In this document: piece after piece, positions 23,274-36,391 of the stretch
How the letters are laid out: each line of letters opens with the position of its first letter
How positions within the stretch are numbered: the stretch's first letter is position 1
Notes under the pieces: model-generated
What the model was told of the DNA's origin: nothing
Databases searched by the model: none
Seen by the model: only the letters and a program-made list of their open reading frames with translations
From: Boswellia sacra
Taxonomy: Eukaryota; Streptophyta; Magnoliopsida; Sapindales; Burseraceae
Direction of reading: 5' to 3'
DNA: 64,000 nt
Assembly: GCA_013180625.2 (NCBI GenBank)
Contig: SNVD02013908.1
Span: 310,001 to 374,000 of the forward strand
Made by a program: the position numbers and the translations under genes

Positions 23274-24164
23274 GGGAAAATTTAAAAACAGGAAAAAATT
23301 AAGGGATCTGTTGTAAAAAATAATTATTTATCATGGACCTTTTGATATTAAAATTACCTGATTGTCCTTAATAATTTAATTAATCGAATCCTTCTTAGAC
23401 TCATATTCCCCCTTTCCCTCCTTGCACTTGCCACTAACTCTAGGTAACCGTCCCCTGCCATTGAAAGCAAGCATTTACAACTGTTATATGAGCATTGACA
23501 TAACAAATCGGCATTTAAAAATCGAAAATACAAAATAAAGAATTTGGGATTCGACAAGGGCAACGAGTAGAAGGAGAGAAATGGCTTGCATTGTCGAGAG
23601 AAAAAGACAAAACCCAAACTGGTAAGTGCTCTGCCCTTGCTTTTAGTTTCAATTTTATGTACTTTTTTCAATGCTAAGTTCAATCTATATGGTTTGTATG
23701 CTGTGAAGAGATGCGGACAGTTATTCAACCCTTTTTTCACATTTAAAAATTTCAAAATTTAAACTTGATTTTTAGGGATTTAGATTCATTTGTGGAATGA
23801 TTTGTATGTTGAATAGAGTTATAAATGGTGTAATTTGTGTTAACATACTTCTGGATTAATTTCTGTGATTGCTTTGCAACGGTATATGACTCCATAGCTT
23901 CGCAACGATATATGACTCATCAGCAGATTCCTTCTGGATTAATTTCTGTGATTTTTTGAAATCATATGTTAGTTTTCGAGGCCTTTCATCCATTCCTTCT
24001 CACCTTTTCTCTTCAGCTTCCAACGACATTCCAGTCATTTTTTTTACTCGACATTCATCTTCATTTCATCATCAAACCTCAAAAATCTAGTGTCTATAAT
24101 ATTATTTTGATGAATGATTTAAAGCTGTTGTGGGATAAAATAGAGTTCTATGGGTCGACGATGC

Positions 24165-24665
24165 GAGGTTGAAGATGACACTCGACACAAAGATGAAGTG
24201 ACATCGAGTGTTAGATTATTTAATCCAACACTCGACTTCGCTTGTCCTTTTCATCTAGTGATGATAGTCTAGTGTCCAGCTTCTTCTTAGTGTTGATTTT
24301 TGTTTGTAGCTCGACACTAGACTTCATAAGCTGACAATAGCTGTATGTCGGATTATTTTGTCTAGTGTCGAGCTTGAGTCCATATATTAATCTGATACTC
24401 GAATAGGGTTCGTCCATTTGTTGAGCGACTCGACTCGAGTTTTGAGCTCCATCTTAATGTCAGTTTCCTACAAAGGTGTCAAGCTCGACACTAGACAAAA
24501 TAATTTGACAACAGCTCAGTGGAGCTCGACACTCAATATCTAGACCAATCGACAAAAGCTAGATGTCGGATTGTGAAACCCGACAAGAAATGCATTTGAT
24601 ACTTGACAAATGTTGTCAGATTGCACTGTCGTTTGTCGGTTTCTAGTATCTGACAAATAGTTGTT
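24165..24665. repeat. TCGACACT-rich subterminal repeats (left)
   Basis: Many copies of 'tcgacact(a/c)gac' and its complement in both orientations. A similar cluster lies at 28320-28540 near the other end. Candidate transposase-binding and hairpin-forming region. Confidence 0.7.
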
Positions 24666-24769
24666 TCAGACACTTTTGCAGTTTAGTGTTTTTTGTCCTT
24701 TTCTGTGGTATACTTTGGTTGAATAAAAGTTGTTTTGTTTTATTTTTTGAAGGGTTATATGGCAAATGC

Positions 24770-26295
24770 TCACAGGCTTACGTTTAACGTTTAAACTCTA
24801 TACGACGATCACTACCATGTAGTAATAACAAATTTAGCTAGTTTAGAATGTACAAGTGGGTCCGAGATAAGTTGAATGATCGACAGAAAGAGATGTTTAG
24901 GAGCACATGTTTCAGGCACATGTTAAACATCTGCATTTTTACCTTCCCATCGTAATTGGTTCACCACGTGCTATTAAGAAAGGTGGAGACTCATGGGTTC
25001 AATGATCAGATGTAATTTCTGATACAAGGTATCACTCATATACTTGTATAGTTTAAAAAAATGTCAAAAGAAATGTTATCATCCCACATTTTTTCTAACT
25101 ATTCATACCTTTGTTCAATCTAGGGAGGGTAATATGCTTTTTAGCGTACGAGTTTGGTATTATGACTAATTTGAAGTTCGCTTTGAATTTGCCGAGCACT
25201 CCCGGTAATCATGGCAAGTGTAGATTATGAGATAAGTATTTTAGGCCGAAGCAAATTCCATTGAAGCTATTTTATGAGAAGTTGGAGAAATTAAAACTTT
25301 CTCCAATCCCAGACAAAGACATGGTGAAGTTAGTTTTGTATTATGTGCTTAAGCGTTTTTTTCTTGCATAGGATATGTGTCGGTTCATTTCCATTAAGTG
25401 GTTGAACTTTGTGGACACATTAGATAGATTCAATGAATATTCGTGGGGCACTGAGTCTTACAAAATGACCATCCGTGACGTGAAGAAAGCTCTACCTAGG
25501 AGGTTAGCAAAGTATAGGGCAAAGAACGTAGAGAATAAGGCACATGAGGTAGAGAGATATAACTTAGGAGGTTGCCTTACGTTATTCAGGCAATTTGAAT
25601 TTTAGTTTGCATTAATTTTTAAACATTTTATTGCCGATTAATTATAAAAACATTGCACTAAATCTTGATTTTTTATTGATAGACTTAGTTGTATGAGGCA
25701 GTGTCATATGTAGGGTCGACATATGGCATTATTAGTAAGGCGTTTGCTGGCAGGATTCCTCGACTGTTGAAGTGGCATAACACAAAGGTCCTGAGCGAAG
25801 AAGTCTTGAAGCAAGATTGTTTACACATAAGAAGAGTGATAAGTCATAAACCTGCTGTTTTGCAAAAACTAATAATTATTAAATGCGAGGACCTAACACA
25901 TCTGAATTTATTACAGGCACGACCACTTGTGATATTGGAGTCGACAGAAGCTAAGGCTATTATCGACTGGTTACCTACATTGAAGCAGATGGTTGGGAAG
26001 TGGAAAAGTCAACATGTTCAGTAGGCATTGACTGGGGACGCTCCATTATACGCAAAGGAGCAGGTTGAAGAGATCTAGCAGGGAAGACCATATGTTTCGC
26101 CTCAGGATGACTCAAAGGGATTGATACCTTTTTGTCAACATGAGGGGGGATTCAGTATGCTATCGACTAATACAGTATCCAGATCTTTCGTCGAAGTTAT
26201 GCCCTATGTTGAAGACACTATTCCACCATCATTTCATACGGGTCGATCACCGTCGATGGGTGGGTCACCTCTGACTTGGCGCCTTCTTTAATGGG
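24770..26295 (+). pseudogene. DUF1985-domain gene of the MULE, decayed
   Basis: Recognisable segments in shifting frames: YKWVRDKLNDRQKEMFRSTC (about 24855), FSVREFGIMTNLKFALNLPS (about 25145), KMTIRDVKKALPRRLAKY (about 25460), YNLGGCLTLFRQFEF (about 25560) and YEAVSYVGSTYG (about 25690). These are typical of the DUF1985 region of plant Ulp1-like transposon proteins. In-frame stops (for example near 25230 and 25370) and frame changes break it, although some breaks could be intron borders. The following part is Ser/Pro-rich linker. Confidence 0.7.
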
Positions 26296-26454
26296 TGGGC
26301 CTTCTCCGACTGCTAGGCATACTCCACCCAGTTTTCATTAGTCGCCCACTAGTCACTCAAGAGTACACTTCGAGCAAGTAAATGTCTCTATTTTGTTCAC
26401 ATAAATCTAAATGAAATATTTTTTTTTTCAAATACTAACATTTAAGATTTGTTA

Positions 26455-27370
26455 AAGGAGCAACACTCGGAGGATGAATTCGTGACCATTGTCATCCGCG
26501 AGTTGGTTGGTCTTCGAGAGGAGGTCAAATTAGTCTGGGAGGAGAACATGTTAATGTGAGAGGAGATTAAACTACTTTGAGATACAGTGACATTATTGGG
26601 AGGTCACTTTGGCTATGCGGACATGGTATTGCATATGTCATTTAAATGTTTGTATTATCTTACAAAGAATCATGGTCGACTGTGGCCAACGGAATTGGAT
26701 GTTTAGTTTTTTTTTTGGTCTTGTATAGGATGAGGATGGCAAGGACAATGAATCAATTCCAGAGGAGGCGAATCTGAGGTTGATCTATCACAGCAGAGTG
26801 TCTAGATTCTTGAGAATGCCTCTTTGGATTTCATCTCCCAACGAGGTTAGTGATTATTCCCGGCTAAGCATAAGCGGAGCCCGTTTGTCAACCCCTTGGG
26901 AAGAAAGAGAGAAAAGGTTATGATGCAGGCTCATACGGAGGCTGACATATCTTTAGTTTTGACAAGCACCGATGCTCTGATGCCTTTACATACCATCATT
27001 TATACTCATGTTGCGTCTCCAACAACCATTATTGTCCAGCCTCATCGACATTGTTTGACCCACTTGCTCATATTCTAGATGTTGATGTGGAGTCATTCGA
27101 CGATTGGATGTCTGAAGGTTCAGGTCTTGTTAACCTTGGGGTGTTTGAGGCGAATAAGGAGGTTTTCCGGATTTTGATGACAACGACAGGATGGCTTACC
27201 TCTGAGGTTTGTGTAATTCCCACCTAATTCTTTCATTTTCTTATTTATATATTACGCTAACGATTTCTCATTATGCAGCACATTGATGTTTATCTCTAGA
27301 CATTACGGCGCAAGGCAGTGTATCTGGGCCTGGATATGGTCGAGAAATCAACCTGTTTGGATATTACATT
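26455..27370 (+). pseudogene. Ulp1-like protease part of the MULE gene, decayed
   Basis: A coiled-coil-like stretch (ELVGLREEVKLVWEEN, about 26495) leads into the segment with ESFDDWMSEGSGLVNLG (about 27090) and, after an intron-like gap, HIDVYL.TLRRKAVYLGLDM (about 27280). The latter resembles the block before the catalytic His of plant C48/Ulp1-like proteins. The catalytic His-Asp-Cys region itself is not present; the sequence switches to the minus-strand transposase fragment near 27,365. Confidence 0.55.
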
Positions 27371-28225
27371 TTGGGTAAACTGTCAACCAACCCTTTATTT
27401 ATATTTTGAGCATCAACATTATCATTTCCATCATGATCATTGACATCTAAGTCGTCATTCAACTGATGGCAAGATTCAAAACCACAATAGGCATTGTCAT
27501 CATCATTATCATCGTCATCGTTACCATTGTCATCCCCATCATCACCAGCCCCATCATCACCATTGTCATCCCCATCATCACCAGCCCCATCATCACCATC
27601 ACTTTGGACATTGGTTAAGCTCTCAAATTCTCTAATGTTATCAATTTGTTGAACTAACCTCAATAGCAATGATTGGTTGAATCCAACTTCTCCTGCAACA
27701 CAAACTGATTACTCTTCTACATGCCTAGCAAACTACTGAAACTTGATCATAGCCAACTTTTTATTACTATGTGGTTATGCACCAACAGGAGTGGAATCAA
27801 TTAATTGGTTGCTTCCACTTGTTGAGCAAAACAAAGATAGATGAGAAGAACTCTGCCTTTTTGTTAATAGATCATATCATGACCTTGTTGTTGGCTCACC
27901 CCTATCTTCAAGTGTGAGGATGAGTGGTGTATATGACAGCTGGTCCTCCATACCATGTTGTATGAAAAAATATACATCTTTGTCAATTTCAATAGGAGTT
28001 GGCAATGGTGGAGGACCCTTGGAAGAGAATTTAATGGCTAAATTTATGGTTTTTTTTTTTACTCAAATCCCAACCCATTTCCAAACTTAAACATTCAAAC
28101 AACTCATTGTAAGCAGTAAACCTAGAAATTATCAACAGCTTAAACCTCTTGTCCATTTACATCTAACCTTCATTCTGTTGAATCTTTTGTGAACCATTGT
28201 ACAACATTAAATTTCGCAAAATTTC
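27364..28225 (-). pseudogene. MULE transposase N-terminal fragment, decayed
   Basis: On minus, PPPLPTPIEIDKDVYFF and MEDQLSYTPLILTLE (about 28025-27905) match the N-terminal region of plant MULE transposases, where a 'P.PIEID.D.DV.FFI' block is typical. Downstream (27669-27364) is an acidic open frame with repeated GDDGAGDDGDD units, the usual acidic linker. Stops and frame changes lie between. The MULE catalytic domain and SWIM zinc finger are absent. Confidence 0.6.
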
Positions 28226-28319
28226 CATCCTGCATGTAAAAGACATGTCAAAATTTATCCTTGAATCAAAATATCATTAAAACACTGCATAAAAGTCAAG
28301 AAAAATGAAATTCTGCAAT

Positions 28320-28545
28320 TATGCTCCACGAGGCTTGACAAACTCACTCGACACTCGACAACTCAACAACTCAACAATGATCTCGAAACTCGACAACACT
28401 CGACACACTTTGTGCACCTAGACACAAGACAAACAAACAGGCTTGACGTTGTGCACCTAGGCTTGACAAACCGTTTTGGCCATTGTCGAGCGTGTCATCG
28501 ACAACATAACGAGACACTCGACGTTTGCCAATCGGTTGTCCAACG
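28320..28545. repeat. TCGACACT-rich subterminal repeats (right)
   Basis: Clustered 'actcgaca' units, the counterpart of 24165-24665. Confidence 0.7.
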
Positions 28546-29031
28546 GTCGTCTTCGTCGTCCAGTGTACAGGATTTTTTTAAGAAATTCTCGTTTTCATTG
28601 TTTTCTTTGCAATTAAAGTACTAAGGACACTTGTTCTAAGCTCAATACGCAGTTTTCTAAGTTAATACTGAGTATTTTAGGCAGCAAATATTTCAACAAA
28701 ATTAAAAGCTTGTAAGAAATCAAGAAAAGTCCATGTATAGAGAGATGTCTTACATATTTTTACTTAGATCTTGAAGATTGCTCATGACAAATGATAGAGA
28801 CAATGGGATTTTGACAAAAATATAATGGTGTGAAGGAGTTTTATACAAGATTGCAGAAGAAACGTGTGGAAATATACACCGGTAATAAGGATTTGTAGTT
28901 ATTTATATTATTTTTTTTGTATTCAATCAATGAGGTAATATCTACGTCAAAAGGTCCATGATATGAAAATTTTTATGACTGGATTATTTTTGTAACAGGC
29001 CCCTTAATTTGGATATTTTTTGAATTTTTCC

Positions 29032-29040
29032 AAAATGTTA
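29032..29040. repeat. 9-bp target-site duplication (right) of MULE
   Basis: AAAATGTTA directly after the terminal TTTTTCC, matching 23265-23273. Confidence 0.9.
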
Positions 29041-30290
29041 AGTATTTCAACTTTATGACTTTCAAAACTGAAGAATATGTGATACTAATATAAGTGGTAG
29101 TTACAAGATAGTCAAGTAAGGTTTTTTATCCGTTAAATATTCTGATTTTTCTACTAATGATAGAATTCAAAGTTGAGTATTTTGATAACTAAGAGAAAAA
29201 TAAGAGGATGGAGATATGGGCATTGAAGAAGAATCATCAATATCCCATCCTACACCCAACTTGATTTTAATGAAGGGATGTGATTAGCCCATAGTTTGGT
29301 AAGGCTGCCACGCGAGTCATAAATTTTATATTTATAGTAAATAGTACCTTTGCTACAGTCATGATAATAATTGATGCATTTATGAACAAGCTGAATATCT
29401 CTCTTTGGTCTTTGGAATAGATCCAAGAAGCAAATAGCCACAATCAAAGCATTGACAAATTTGAAGCCTGTGTGTCGTGCGCTAGCTTGCTTGGGTAGAG
29501 CCTGAAGCAACTCGCATTGATTGATTTCTGGTGCACGGCCTACAAAGGCTTCGTTGCGGTGGACCACTCATCATGGTGAATATCACAGGAACGACGAGAA
29601 CAAATACTAACAATTATCTATCGTACACCTGCTTGGCCGAAATTTGTCGAGGAAATGAATGGGCCGAAGGTGTTGATCATGCAAGACCCAGAAAAGGCAA
29701 TTTTTATTTTGTGTGATTTATCTTGCGAAAGTCCTATTTACGAGCCTCTTCTTTTAAACTGAAATTTACGCATTACGTTTGGTCACTAACAGTGGTGACT
29801 CGTTATTCCGAAGCTCATGATTCCTAGCAGTACTCCAAATTGCTTTTTAAATTGAACAATTTGGAGTCACGCTTTGTTTCTTTATACTTTTTATTTTTTT
29901 AAATATATTAAAAAATATATTTAAATCAATATGAATCATATTTTACTTTTAAAATTTAAAAAAATTTAAAACCAACCACACATTTTTTAAAAATAAAAAC
30001 TCAAAAAATTAAAATAAACACATAATTTAATTAATTAATTTTGTTAAAATTTTGATAAATCTTATAATCGATATGCATGTTTATTATCATTAATATGTGA
30101 TATTAATTAATCAAGATTAATGCTTTTACTAAATGTTTCTTTGTTAGTTGCAAAATTATAAAAAATTTTAAATCAGAGTTGATCAAAGCTGGAAATTTAA
30201 TTATTAGAAACTAATAATATTGGTAATTAACCTGCTTATACATTTCATGCAAAAGCACGTAATTGCTCGAGAAATTATTTCATATCCTTA
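29041..30290. other. Intergenic, no recognised gene
   Basis: A minus-strand open frame of 105 codons (29567-29250) has no family I recognise and may be chance or debris. The rest is very A/T-rich. Confidence 0.4.
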
Positions 30291-30294
30291 TTTC

Positions 30295-30335
30295 ATATAT
30301 ATATATATATATATATACACACGCGCACACACACG
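30295..30335. repeat. (TA)n(CA)n compound microsatellite
   Basis: A TA run followed by acacacgcgcacacacac. Confidence 0.9.
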
Positions 30336-30435
30336 CTGATACCATGCTTCGATCTTGTCCACATATAGCATTTTGAAAAGTATCGATTAAGGCATATCTT
30401 AGTTGTTTAACATGTATATATTAGAAGTGGAAAAT

Positions 30436-30909
30436 CTAGAGGAGAGAGTTGATTATTAATTGGATTTCTTCCAAGCTAACGGCTCCATCTCCATCTCCAT
30501 CCATGGAAGCAATAATATCCTGGCAATCCGTCAGAGACAACTGAACTCCTAAATTCTCTGCAACTTCATGAAGCTCCTCTCCTGTTAAAATCTCATCTCC
30601 GTCGCAATTGAGAGATTCAAGAGCTGATTTAAGTAAATTTCCAAGGCTTCCAAGTTCCATATCTTTGGTGTTCATCTCCAAGAACTCCTCCAAGCTCAGC
30701 AATCCGTCTTTGTTAGAGTCGGCTTGTTGCATCATCGCGTTCACATCTTGTTCACTTGTCTTGCAACCAAGTGAACTCAAAATCCCACCAAGCTCTGCAG
30801 CAGTGATGGACCCGTCATTATCGGAGTCAAAGGCTCTGAATGCCGTCACTAGACTCAGGACATTGCTCAACGTCTCGGTTTCTGCAGAGAGCGACCCTTG
30901 TTGAGCCAT
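30436..30909 (-). CDS. Calmodulin-like calcium-binding protein
   Basis: Intronless, 157 aa, starting MAQQGSL. It has four EF-hand loops. Loops 1 (DSDNDGSITAAE), 2 (DSNKDGLLSLEE) and 4 (DGDGDGAVSLEE) keep the acidic ligands at positions 1, 3, 5 and 12. Loop 3 (NCDGDEILTGEE) starts with Asn and has Glu in place of the central Gly, so it probably binds calcium weakly. No transit peptide, lipidation signal or membrane segment is seen; it is likely a cytosolic/nuclear calcium sensor or buffer. Size and lack of introns fit the plant CML family. It stands alone between the MULE and a long gene-poor stretch. Confidence 0.93.
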   Translation of the reverse strand: MAQQGSLSAETETLSNVLSLVTAFRAFDSDNDGSITAAELGGILSSLGCKTSEQDVNAMMQQADSNKDGLLSLEEFLEMNTKDMELGSLGNLLKSALESLNCDGDEILTGEELHEVAENLGVQLSLTDCQDIIASMDGDGDGAVSLEEIQLIINSLL

Positions 30910-30972
30910 GAAAGTTTAAAGCTAGCTAGCTAGTGTAATACAACCTGCCTTCCCATGTGAGACAATCTACCT

Positions 30973-30982
30973 CTATAAATAG
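30973..30982 (-). promoter_or_regulatory. TATA-like element of calmodulin-like gene
   Basis: A near-palindromic ctataaatag about 65 bp upstream of the ATG at 30909. It can serve as a TATA box on the minus strand. Confidence 0.4.
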
Positions 30983-30999
30983 TGGTACTGCAGGGGGCC

Positions 31000-33900
31000 T
31001 ATTATTCTTCTGTGTCGACATAAAGTAGAAGAAGATAAAGCTAAGAGATTCTTATGCTTAAAATTTTGATACTTATCCTCGAGTTGCATGTAAAAGATTA
31101 TGCCGATCGTGACAGTCATATAGGCCTTTTCTTCAATACAGCTTAATTACTGATTCCTCTATTTTGATTTGCAATACGTGCCTCAAATCTCTTGAATAAA
31201 CTATAGTGTTATCGGGATTTCTGCTTTCAAAACCAATGAAAAACTTCTAATTGCAAAATTTTCAAAACTGTACTGTAATATGAGATAACGATAGTATTCC
31301 TATATATATGTTTGATGAAACATGGACCGATATACTCTTGCAATATTATTCCAGACCTAAAGATAATAATAATTGCATCCCGTTACTGTATTATCATTTT
31401 GCTAAGTAGATTTAAAAGCCAACGAGCACTAGAAGCCATCATGCTCCAAGTGGCTATCAACCATGCCCACATATTGTTATCGCGCTTTGTTGGATTCTAT
31501 ACAAAAGGATGCTCATTCTTCACTTTTGTCACAACGACTTTCGTGTTTATTGAGCTGGCCAGCTTCTTAGAAAATTAAAGATTAGGTGTTAACTTTTTTG
31601 ATAACTTCTGGTCTCCAGAACTTGCCTATCAGGATGCTGTCTTAACAGTTTTGCTAATGTTGTACTTTATTTGCATCTGGAAAATTCTAATCTGATCACT
31701 CTTAGTGACATTACTGAAATGAGTGCTATATAATATTCCATCACATAGGCGAGGTGAGTACATTTTTATAATGTAAGAATTGCACAAGTACTCTCTTGAT
31801 TGATGTTTATCTCACTTTTTCAGTGATTTTATTTGTTTTTGCTTTGCGATTCGAGCATCAAACGATAATGGTGCCATAGTCCTCCGAAATAATACCCAGT
31901 TGTTGGATTTGGAAGAATTGAGCGCAGATACGAGCCACTTCATACTTGCGAACTTTCCGGATTCCGAGTAGGTTGGGCTGCTCGTGGACCGTGCAACTAA
32001 AAATTGGCCGTGCGGAGAAGCCACCAGAAATTTTTTTCCGCCTGGATTGGTATTAAACTATGCTCCCAACCTCTTTAAACATGTAAAATAAAGATAAGCT
32101 CTGTTTAGCAAATGTAACAGTTACAGCGCCTTAAATTAATGTTTGTGGGAGTCATTGGTCTGTATTATTTTCCTTAAAAGTTATTAGATAAATAGTTTAC
32201 CAAATTAATGAATTTTTTTGTTATATTGATAGAGTTTAAATTAATCACTCCATAGGTTACGACGATTTGAAGCTTTAATTTTCCATTCATTAGTAACTCA
32301 CATTCAATAAAAAACAAGTTTTACAATGACTATATTATCCATGATATGTCATGTACCAGTACAACTATATATTATATACAAGATGTATCACTTTATACTA
32401 ACTCGACATATTTTTACTAATATTACACGAGAAATTAATTATTAAATTAGAAGATTAATGTAATTTAATGGGGTTGATTAATCTAGGACAATGATTTATT
32501 AATTTAGCTATATCATTACTTTTCGTCTTAGGTGAGAAACATTTGTAAATGCTACTGTTTGATATACCATAATCTGATTTTTGGACTGTAAGCCCTTTAG
32601 AATGTTGAATTAGGCCCATTTACAGCCCAACGATGCAATATTGAATGCAGTGCCCGCTTGAAAAACAAAACAGAGTTTGAACTTCCGCCTTTGAATGGGT
32701 CAAGTTGCTTCTGTTGGAGTACATGTTGGGCCAACTTGGAGTTGCTCTTTCAAGTAAGCTAGCTCTTGTAAGCGCGGGAAGGGAAATCAATCTGTCGATT
32801 ATATCGCTATGTACAACTGGTCTTAATTAATTACCTAGTTGATTGCTCTTCAGATACAGAGACGAGACAAGCAAGCTTCACATCATGATTAAGTAGGTGG
32901 ACCAAGGCGCCGTGATTCTTTACTGCAAAAGTTTGCTAACGTTTTGGAACTTGTGGTTATCGCTAGCGATTTAGCCTAGTGAGCATGTGATGATTCTGCC
33001 AGTATACGTATATATATTCATGACTCCCTACAGGCGATTATATTGCTGCAGTTGCTTGTATATATAGACAACTGACTCCGTGTACCAACGAAGATGACGA
33101 CTGACTATGAGAGGCCTAAATGCAGAGAGCCTGTGGGAGTGTCAGTGCAATGGAAGAGATGATATAACAAAGTTCACAGTGGTACTTAAAAAGCACTTTA
33201 ACATTGAGTATATATGTATTATCAAATCGTACTTATCCTGATTCTAGAGGTCCCCACAGGCTTGTGAAGAACCCGTGGGCAGTGGGCACCGGCTTTGCTT
33301 TCGTCCACTGAATCTGTAAGGTCACCTTAATAATTACATATTTCTTAGCTAGCTACCTTAGCTCAAATTTTTCGATCAGATATCATCAAGTCGAGTCATC
33401 TAGAAAAGAAGAAAGGAAATGACGTGACTCATGAAGCATGCGCAATGGATAGCATAGGTGCTGTTAAGTTTCCTGTTGATTATTATGGGGTCATTGAATT
33501 ATGTATCTTCGATCATCATGTGATTGCTTTAAACATATACCTATATTTCCCTCATCTCTCTCTATTTTATTGGTTTCTCTCACATGTTTCTATTTTTCTT
33601 CCTATGCAACTTCTGATGATCTTCTGTGTTCACTTCACTAGATGAGACAAATAATGCATTAGCTGAAGATATATATTTCCATCAAGAGGTCTCTCTCAGT
33701 GTGCCTGGAAAATTAACGTTATCAACTTTATATCAGCAACGACTAAAGAGCCACGCCAAAAATTCTGACAAGTGTTTGAGTTTGGAACTTGTACTGTCAG
33801 TTTGTGAGACTTTGTTATCATACATTAAAAGTAACCCACATATTCGTTTTCAAACAAGTTGCCTCAATTACTTTTGACGATATATGGCGATCTTTTGTGA

Positions 33901-36383
33901 GTTTATGAAGACCTTAATTGCATAGCATAACTTGTTGTATTTTAGGGCTTCTACTCAGAATAGACATCCAAGTGTCGGTTAACTGTAATTAATTAATTAA
34001 TTAATTTTTAACCAAGCTTCTAAAGTTTGTGAAAGCATGCTTCAGGTATGCGTCTCTTTAATATCATGAATTTTATGGGAGTGGGTGCCCACTTATAATA
34101 TAATTGATATCTTTTCAATTAAATACTAGTAGGTAAAATCCAACTTGATGCAGTGACTAGTAATGTGAATTCAATTTATTCTAGCTTGAATTTAATATAT
34201 TCATCCCAATATTTTATGATTCATAAGAACCCAGAAAAAAATTGAAAATAAAATTAAGGCTTCAGCGACCTACGTAATAGTGATAGATGTTTCTTTGAGA
34301 AAAGAAAAGGGCAGGAAAATATCTTGGCATATTTAATATTTACTTTCCCTTTTGGCAATTTCACTTTGATTAAATTACACGAAAGTGAAATATTTATATA
34401 CATGCTCAGATACATGAATTATACGAGGCTGATCATGGGCTAACACTAAAATAATGAAGTTTAGACTAAAATACTTCCACTTTGCTTCGTCCTCTTGTAC
34501 GACTAGTTGGAAACCCATTGAAGCAAATTGCCATCATTGACTATTATTATTTAATAAAATACAATTAAATAGCCACGGCTGCGGAGATAATGACGCCATC
34601 ATCGTTTTGTTCTTGCTGCAAGACAGCCCTGCAAGCACTGTAAAATAATTGGGTCTTCTCACCCCATGTTTTTGGAGCCAATTCGTATCTCCCAAGTTGT
34701 GTCGACTTCATTTATCTGCATTTATTTTATTACTTAATTAAACAAGTACCTTACCAACAAACATGCTAACTATTTTATTTAATTTCTAATTGATCTGATA
34801 AATTATAATTAAAATGACGTGTATATATATTTAACTTTGTTAATTGGTTCTCGTTTCTTTAATTTAATTCCAAGTTTTTATTTCTTACACAACTTGTTCT
34901 TTCTATGTGGATTCTTTCCGCGTTGATTTTTTGTTGGATCGGCTAGCGTGAAGCTACAATCATTACAAGCTAGCCTTGCTCCTAGCCGGGCTACTCGCTG
35001 CCGCCGCCGCCGCTCCAGCCGTTTTAATTCTTATTTTAGCTTTGTGTTATATAGCAAACTTTTTAAACTCAATCTAAAGGTTGAGATAATACTGCACTCG
35101 TCTTTTAACGGTAGTTATATGCGTATGTGCCTGACGAAAAATAATGAGTTTTACAGTGCTGAGTATGGATTTTATTCTGATGTAAAAATATTTTTTGACT
35201 ATAAAAATAGTATAAATTAATAAATCATATAATTTGGTCTCTGTTTAAGTCGGGCTTAGATTATAAATTGTTCTGGAAATTCTTACATCGATCACCCCAA
35301 CTATAAAAATTAATCTCTAAGGAGGTACATGCGTACGCCAGGCAAAAGAATAGTAGTGAAGCAAGATAAGATTGATAACTCGCATAGTGCAAGTACATGA
35401 ACTAAGAAGCCAAAAGCAGAGAAGTCCAAATTGCTTTCCCAGCCAATTCCTTCTGTTAGTTAAAGAGAATTTGATATTTGACTGAACAATATTTCAATCA
35501 CATTTCATGCATGGTGTCCAACAATGGTGATTTCAAATCATAAAACTTTATCTATCAGACACATGACAGCTGTGATAAATATATAGCCAGGAAATGAATA
35601 TTTAGAGTAAAGTATTTCAAAAGAGATCGAATTCTTTTCCGGGGAAGTTACCTTTGACGAGAAACAATAAAAAATCAATTACATTAATAGTAATTAACCT
35701 GTCGTTGGCAAGTTAGTAGTAGTATAGATCAATAATAATTAATTATTTAATGAAGGAAGCGTTTGAATGAAGTATTGGATTGTTAATTTAATGGCGGACA
35801 AGTTGATGATTCAACGCCAGGGCCCCGGGAAACAAGGTGAGATTCAATTGTTAGTTTGATAAATTCTACGGTTAAGAATACACATAAAAACATTATAATA
35901 TTTTCTGAGACATACGTGTGATGATAAGAATAGTAAATTGAATGAAGGAAGGGTCAAATAGTTGAGCGCGAAAGCTAGTTAGATGACCCTTCGAGCATCA
36001 AACAGCAAGGGAACCAGCGGGGCCAATGAGGGTTGGTTTGGCTCCAGCGCAACAGCGGTTGGCGTGTGGCTCTCGGACGCTGCGGTGGCCAAGTTTCTTT
36101 TTGGCCCTATTCGGTCCCACTTGAATTTACTCTTCTTGACTATATAGACTATAATTCACAATTAACAAGCACGTGCTCTTGGTGAGTTTACTGGGTAAAC
36201 ATTTGTAGGCAACCTTATAGCCATGCACGCACGATTTTTCAAAAAATTAGGTGCGTTTTTACCGATTGAAAAGATATGTAGAAGATTAGCTTTAGGAGAG
36301 ACTACGCACAAAACCTTCACTTTCACAATTCTCCATCTCAATTGATCTGATAGTCTAATTTTGAACTTGAAATTTTAACATGC
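31000..36383. other. 5.4-kb gene-poor intergenic region
   Basis: No gene, RNA or complete transposon was recognised on either strand. Open frames are short, with no familiar motifs; the longest are at 34948-35220, 31312-31578 and 33626-33877 (plus) and 31812-32024 (minus). Simple repeats such as (TTAA)n at about 33990 occur. It probably holds the calmodulin-like gene promoter and old repeat debris. Confidence 0.45.
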
Positions 36384-36391
36384 ATTGCACA
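36384..36391. repeat. 8-bp TSD (left) of hAT element
   Basis: ATTGCACA, repeated at 37236-37243. Confidence 0.93.

Larger units (their letters stand above)
23274..29031. mobile_element. Mutator-like element (MULE) with long TIRs
   Basis: The 5758-bp element is bounded by inverted repeats of about 100 bp (23274-23370 and 28920-29031). Matching blocks include ggaaaa.tt.aaaaa, ttaaggg.cctgtt and atcatggaccttttga, then attacct.attg. A 9-bp duplication (AAAATGTTA) flanks it, the diagnostic length for Mutator. Inside are a decayed DUF1985/Ulp1-like gene on plus and the decayed start of a MULE transposase on minus. That gene pair is known from plant MULEs carrying Ulp1-like protease genes. Both genes are broken, so the element is inactive by itself. 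Confidence 0.88.

Noticed and set aside
29250..29567. 105-codon minus-strand open frame next to the MULE
   Set aside because: No family recognised and no supporting structure; kept only as a note in the intergenic entry.
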